A program made the translations under genes and the position numbers. A stretch of 64,000 nucleotides of DNA from Pseudomonas fluorescens (GTDB taxonomy: Bacteria > Pseudomonadota > Gammaproteobacteria > Pseudomonadales > Pseudomonadaceae), in NCBI RefSeq assembly GCF_001623525.1, contig NZ_CP015225.1:1364001-1428000 (forward strand), written 5' to 3'. This document shows, in pieces, positions 60,933 through 64,000 of the stretch (positions are counted from its first letter, which is position 1; the number at the start of each line of letters is the position of its first letter). Under the pieces are notes generated by a model. That model was not told the DNA's origin. It searched no databases and saw only the letters and a list, made by a program, of their open reading frames with translations.

Positions 60933-61914
60933 CGATAATCCCTCCGATAACCCCGCCGATACCTGCGCCAATGCGGGTTACAACCAACGCCACCACGGCG
61001 ATCCTTTCCACATCCTGATAACCCGGCGTCAGCAATTCCTCACCAAACACGTCCGGGTCCAATTCCTTGTAGGTCCAGCCGAAATCCGCCGAGTCACGCC
61101 ATTGGCCCAGCGCTTCCAGGAACGGGTCGCGCCCATCCACCATCGCCACGCCGGTGTAGAGCACCAGCGAGCCGCCCGGTGTCAGCCGGGGCAAGGCCTG
61201 TTCGACGATACGCAACGACAACCCGGCGCCCAGTGCGCCGCCGCCATGGCGGTAGGCGCGCTCGGATGGATCAGCCATGTACGGCGGGTTGGCGACGATC
61301 AGGTCGAAGTTGCCTGGCACGTCCTGCAGCACGTCGCTGCGAGCGACCTCGACATTGCCCACCTCGGCCAGCGCGGCGTTCACGGCGCTCAGGCGCAAGG
61401 CTTGCGGGTTGATGTCCACCGCCAGTACTTGCGCTTCACGCCGGGCGCGGGCAATCACGATCGCACCGACGCCGGCGCCACAACCGATGTCCACGGCGCG
61501 ATGTACCGCCGTGAAGTTCTGCTGCAGATGAGTATGGATCAGTTGGGCGAAACGGTAGCTGTCAGGGCCGAAAAACACCGCATCGGTGGCCTGGGTGGGG
61601 AACGGCGAATGAGCGAACAGCAAGCCATCCAGGCTCGACCAGCGCACCCGGCTGCGCAGCAGGCCGTCGCGCTCTTCCAGCACTTGGGCTTCTTGCAGTT
61701 GCCGCTGTTCATCGGCACTGATCAGTCCCGGCGCAAATGGCCGCGACCAACCGAACACGTCCCGCAAGGTCTTGGAGCGTTCATTGCCGGGGCGCTGGTT
61801 GACTCGCTCGTGGGTCAACGGCGTTGGGGTAATGAAACGGTAGCCGTCGGCTTGCAGGCGCCGGCCCAGTTGCAACAGCGCAAGGTCCCGCTCGGACAGG
61901 CGTTCTTCATTCAT
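60904..61914 (-). CDS. Class I SAM-dependent methyltransferase, HemK/PrmC-like
   Basis: The product has 336 residues from ATG 61914; the frame upstream to 62001 lacks support and overlaps the next gene. The SAM-binding site is AVDIGCGAGVGAIVIARARR (about 140-160), followed by DLIVANPPYMADPS, the NPPY catalytic motif of N5-glutamine or N6-adenine methyltransferases. An N-terminal extension of about 130 residues (LSERDLALLQLGRRLQADGY) suggests an RlmG/PrmB-like substrate domain. It is the second gene of the HDO-ligD operon. Confidence 0.9.
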   Translation of the reverse strand: MNEERLSERDLALLQLGRRLQADGYRFITPTPLTHERVNQRPGNERSKTLRDVFGWSRPFAPGLISADEQRQLQEAQVLEERDGLLRSRVRWSSLDGLLFAHSPFPTQATDAVFFGPDSYRFAQLIHTHLQQNFTAVHRAVDIGCGAGVGAIVIARARREAQVLAVDINPQALRLSAVNAALAEVGNVEVARSDVLQDVPGNFDLIVANPPYMADPSERAYRHGGGALGAGLSLRIVEQALPRLTPGGSLVLYTGVAMVDGRDPFLEALGQWRDSADFGWTYKELDPDVFGEELLTPGYQDVERIAVVALVVTRIGAGIGGVIGGIIDEQAHEIRH

Positions 61915-61924
61915 GCAGGGCTCC

Positions 61925-63427
61925 CTAACGAAGTGCGGATTTGAGTTCGATGAACCGACGAGTCGCCAACAGGCCGGCCGGATGGCTATGACGCCGAGCA
62001 CAGAGCCAGGGCATCAGAACCTGCATCTGCTCGTTGGGCGTCCGCCCTTGCAGTGCCTGTTGCAAGCTTTGTACATCGGGATCGTCCATCGGCGTCGTCG
62101 GCTCGCAGGCAGCAACCGGACCGCGCCGGACGCCGGATCTTGTACCCTCGTCCAGCCAGTCACCGGCTATCCAATCGTGCAGCAGCTGTTTTTCGTAGGG
62201 GCTGAACACCCCGAACATGGCTGCTCCGGCCCCGTTGATCAGCGTCCAGAAGCGGCTGTTCTGCGGGTCTTCATGGCGTTTGATCCAGCCTTTGTTCTGC
62301 ATTGCCGCCAAGAATCCTTCCAACTGGCCCGGCGCCAAAAGCCACTGGTTGACGGTCTTGCCTTCGAACTTGCAGTAATCGGAATGCATGTGCTGGCCGA
62401 ACGGGCGTTTGCGTTCAAGCATGTCCAGCACTTCGCGGGTCAGGTCGAACGCGCCGATGATGTCCCGGCTGCCCTGCCCCAGGTCGTTGAGGCGATAGCC
62501 CAACGTGACCCGGTGCCAGAAGGCTTCCCGGTCGGCTTCCATCGGCATCAGCTGCAGCAGCCCTTGTACGGCCTTATGGGCGTGGCCGGTGCTGGCGTTG
62601 TCGATGGTGACATGAAGGGTGAAATAGTACGGATCGATGTCCAGTTCGCTCAGCTCATAGGCGCTGATCAGCAGATGCAGGGGCAATTGCTCATAGCCCA
62701 AGTTGTAGCCGATGACTTCTGGCAGATATTCGTCGCCGGCGTACCCCAAGGCCAGTTGCACGGCGCCTTGCAGATAAAGGTCGTCGTCGATGTCCGGGGC
62801 ATCCGACAGATCGTGTTCGGCGAGCAATTTTCGATAGAGCACCACATGGTTTTGCGCGGGATGACCGTCCCCCAGTTCTTCCAGGTAGGTGCACAGCAAC
62901 CCTTCGAAACGGTGGTCATGCCAGTGCTTGACCACGCCATACAGCCAGGCGCCGTCCACCCGTTTGGTCGGCGCCACAGCCTGCAGGAAGTACAAGGCGT
63001 GGGCCTTGCTGCTGAAGAACTCCCGCGCGCCGCCATTTTTGCGCCGCTCCAGGTAGTCAGCGTATTGCCGGGCCACGCCGGCGCTGTGCTGCTCGACCCA
63101 GGCCAGCAGCGCCATGGGGTCGTCGGGCATCTCCTGGGGAAGCGCCGCGGCCTTTGCGATGCATTCCTGGAGGAACGTTTGGGCGACGGCTTGCTTGTCA
63201 GCGTCGTCAGGGCCCTGGAACAGTCGTTCATAGCATTGGCGCACGTGCCCGTCAGGCGTAACAGGGTGCACGGTTCCCGGCTGGGATTGGAGGGGTGTCA
63301 GCGCAGTCATAAGGGCCTCTTGGGTTTCGGCGGACGCTGAATCAGCACGTCTCTTCTGTTGCAGAGCACCGGCAACGACGAAAAATTCCGTTGGGTTGAA
63401 GGGCAGGCGGATAAACGGGTTGTCCAT
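61925..63427 (-). CDS. Iron-containing redox enzyme, HDO-like
   Basis: The 500-residue protein carries a haem-oxygenase-like helical domain (about 130-360). Probable metal ligands lie in YLEELGDGHPAQNHVVLY (about 192-209) and in FTLHVTIDNASTGHAHKAV (about 275-295), the second matching the HxxxDxxxxxH pattern of Iron_ox-type enzymes. The first 120 residues are extra. ATG 63310 is an alternative start. It leads the coupled operon with the methyltransferase, YbdK-like ligase and LigD. Its substrate is unknown. Confidence 0.85.
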   Translation of the reverse strand: MDNPFIRLPFNPTEFFVVAGALQQKRRADSASAETQEALMTALTPLQSQPGTVHPVTPDGHVRQCYERLFQGPDDADKQAVAQTFLQECIAKAAALPQEMPDDPMALLAWVEQHSAGVARQYADYLERRKNGGAREFFSSKAHALYFLQAVAPTKRVDGAWLYGVVKHWHDHRFEGLLCTYLEELGDGHPAQNHVVLYRKLLAEHDLSDAPDIDDDLYLQGAVQLALGYAGDEYLPEVIGYNLGYEQLPLHLLISAYELSELDIDPYYFTLHVTIDNASTGHAHKAVQGLLQLMPMEADREAFWHRVTLGYRLNDLGQGSRDIIGAFDLTREVLDMLERKRPFGQHMHSDYCKFEGKTVNQWLLAPGQLEGFLAAMQNKGWIKRHEDPQNSRFWTLINGAGAAMFGVFSPYEKQLLHDWIAGDWLDEGTRSGVRRGPVAACEPTTPMDDPDVQSLQQALQGRTPNEQMQVLMPWLCARRHSHPAGLLATRRFIELKSALR

Positions 63428-63506
63428 TCACGAGGGGAACCCTCGTTTCGCTCCAGCCCTCGAATACTGAGAACCACCCCAGCTGTTGAATGTGGCAACG
63501 GCGCTG

Positions 63507-63614
63507 TTGTGCCGAGGAGCTTGCTCCCGCTAGACGCGAAGCGGCCCATGCAATGGGCGCGTCAAAGTTTTTACGACTGCTTCGCAGCCGAGCGGGAGCA
63601 AGCTCCCTCGCCAC
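63507..63614. repeat. REP/BIME-type inverted repeat pair
   Basis: Facing copies CCGAGGAGCTTGCTCCCGCT and AGCGGGAGCAAGCTCCCTCG flank a 59 bp centre. It is the same repeat family as at 54022-54111 and separates the HDO operon from the antiporter gene. Confidence 0.85.
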
Positions 63615-63659
63615 GGGTTTTACCCACCGGCTGTACCAAGCGCTATCCAAGGAGCAACG

Positions 63660-64000
63660 ATGACTTTCACGGTATGGGTAGCGGTGCTCGGTGCGGTGTT
63701 GCTGACCCTGGCCTTGACCTCCTCCTATCTGCGCTGGATGCCGGTCACCACCTCGGCGATGTGCCTGGTACTGGGCGTTGCCATCGGGCCGATCGGATTG
63801 GACGTGCTGAAGCTGGACATCAGCGACTCGGCGGTCTGGATGGAACACCTCACGGAGGTCGCGGTGGTGTTTTCATTGTTCGTCAGCGGCCTCAAGTTGC
63901 GTTTGCCCCTCAAGAACCGTACCTGGCGTGTCGCCTATGGGCTGGCCGGGCCGGTGATGATCCTGTGCATCGCCGGCCTGTGCCTGGCATTGCATTATCT
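63660..64000 (+). CDS. Cation:proton antiporter, CPA family (N-terminus only)
   Basis: From ATG 63660 (AAGGAG nine bases upstream) 113 codons run off the right edge. Three to four membrane spans are visible (VWVAVLGAVLLTLALTSSYL, TTSAMCLVLGVAIGPIGLDV, VAVVFSLFVSGLKLRLPL, then VMILCIAGLCLALHYL). The LGVAIGPIGLDVL and EVAVVFSLFVSGLKL patterns are typical of CPA1/CPA2 Na+(K+)/H+ antiporters. Confidence 0.88.
   Translation, partial: MTFTVWVAVLGAVLLTLALTSSYLRWMPVTTSAMCLVLGVAIGPIGLDVLKLDISDSAVWMEHLTEVAVVFSLFVSGLKLRLPLKNRTWRVAYGLAGPVMILCIAGLCLALHY

Overview
This 64 kb window looks like chromosomal DNA of a Pseudomonas, most likely from the P. fluorescens complex. The evidence is the high GC content, the REP/BIME repeats with the core GGGAGCTTGCTCCCGC, the DUF2790 protein, the LigD operon and the VgrG island. 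Assignment to species is inference. I saw no complete tRNA, rRNA or CRISPR array.

Left flank (1-11,037). An HNH-type nuclease runs off the left edge and is translationally coupled to a LysM/peptidoglycan-binding-like protein, a pairing that recalls type VI secretion (T6SS) cargo. An AT-richer accessory patch follows. It holds an orphan gene (2237), a decayed IS66 element with a pRiA4b ORF-3-like passenger gene (about 3122-4916) and two small ORFs. Next come a chemoreceptor, a LysR regulator, a short-chain dehydrogenase, a stretch of broken genes (9156-9962) and an unrecognised 357-residue protein.

T6SS vgrG island (11,292-19,254). Seven closely spaced or overlapping genes encode VgrG, a DUF6484 protein, a DUF2169 protein, a ketosynthase-fold protein that appears to lack its catalytic Cys and His, a DUF4150 PAAR-like protein with a candidate nuclease C-terminus, a candidate immunity protein and a TIGR02270/HEAT-like protein. 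Downstream are a second dehydrogenase and a divergent LysR/MFS pair.

Candidate small-molecule cluster (22,415-31,161, minus strand). Eight closely packed genes encode a haem-oxygenase-like di-iron oxidase, a PLP aminotransferase, an FAD oxidoreductase, a TauD-type Fe/2-oxoglutarate dioxygenase, an ATP-grasp ligase, an EamA exporter, an ArgE-like deacylase and an MFS transporter. A divergent XRE-cupin regulator sits across a 300 bp AT-rich spacer. The set can build, oxidise, ligate, deprotect and export an amino-acid-derived product without an NRPS or PKS. I do not recognise the product.

Unusual operon (32,443-44,689, plus strand). Nine genes lie in one direction: six beta-strand-rich proteins that resemble lipid-binding TULIP-like proteins in style, including one of 1304 residues, a 131-residue relative, an intact-looking polyprenyl diphosphate synthase and an intact-looking endonuclease/exonuclease/phosphatase-fold enzyme. 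An extended -10 and a perfect 7 bp dyad precede it, and an oprD-porin remnant lies just upstream. This is the strongest candidate for an undescribed system. A lipid-handling or toxin role is inference.

Right flank (44,829-64,000). This part is mostly ordinary metabolism: a two-subunit Tat-exported molybdenum hydroxylase, an AraC regulator, a YkgJ-type cysteine-cluster protein, two exported epoxide-hydrolase-like enzymes with a DUF2790 protein, a PatB-type C-S lyase, a VOC protein, a dehydrogenase, a CinA-family amidase, a Yip1-type membrane protein, and a coupled operon of an HDO-like enzyme, a methyltransferase, a YbdK-type ligase and the end-joining ligase LigD. A cation:proton antiporter runs off the right edge.
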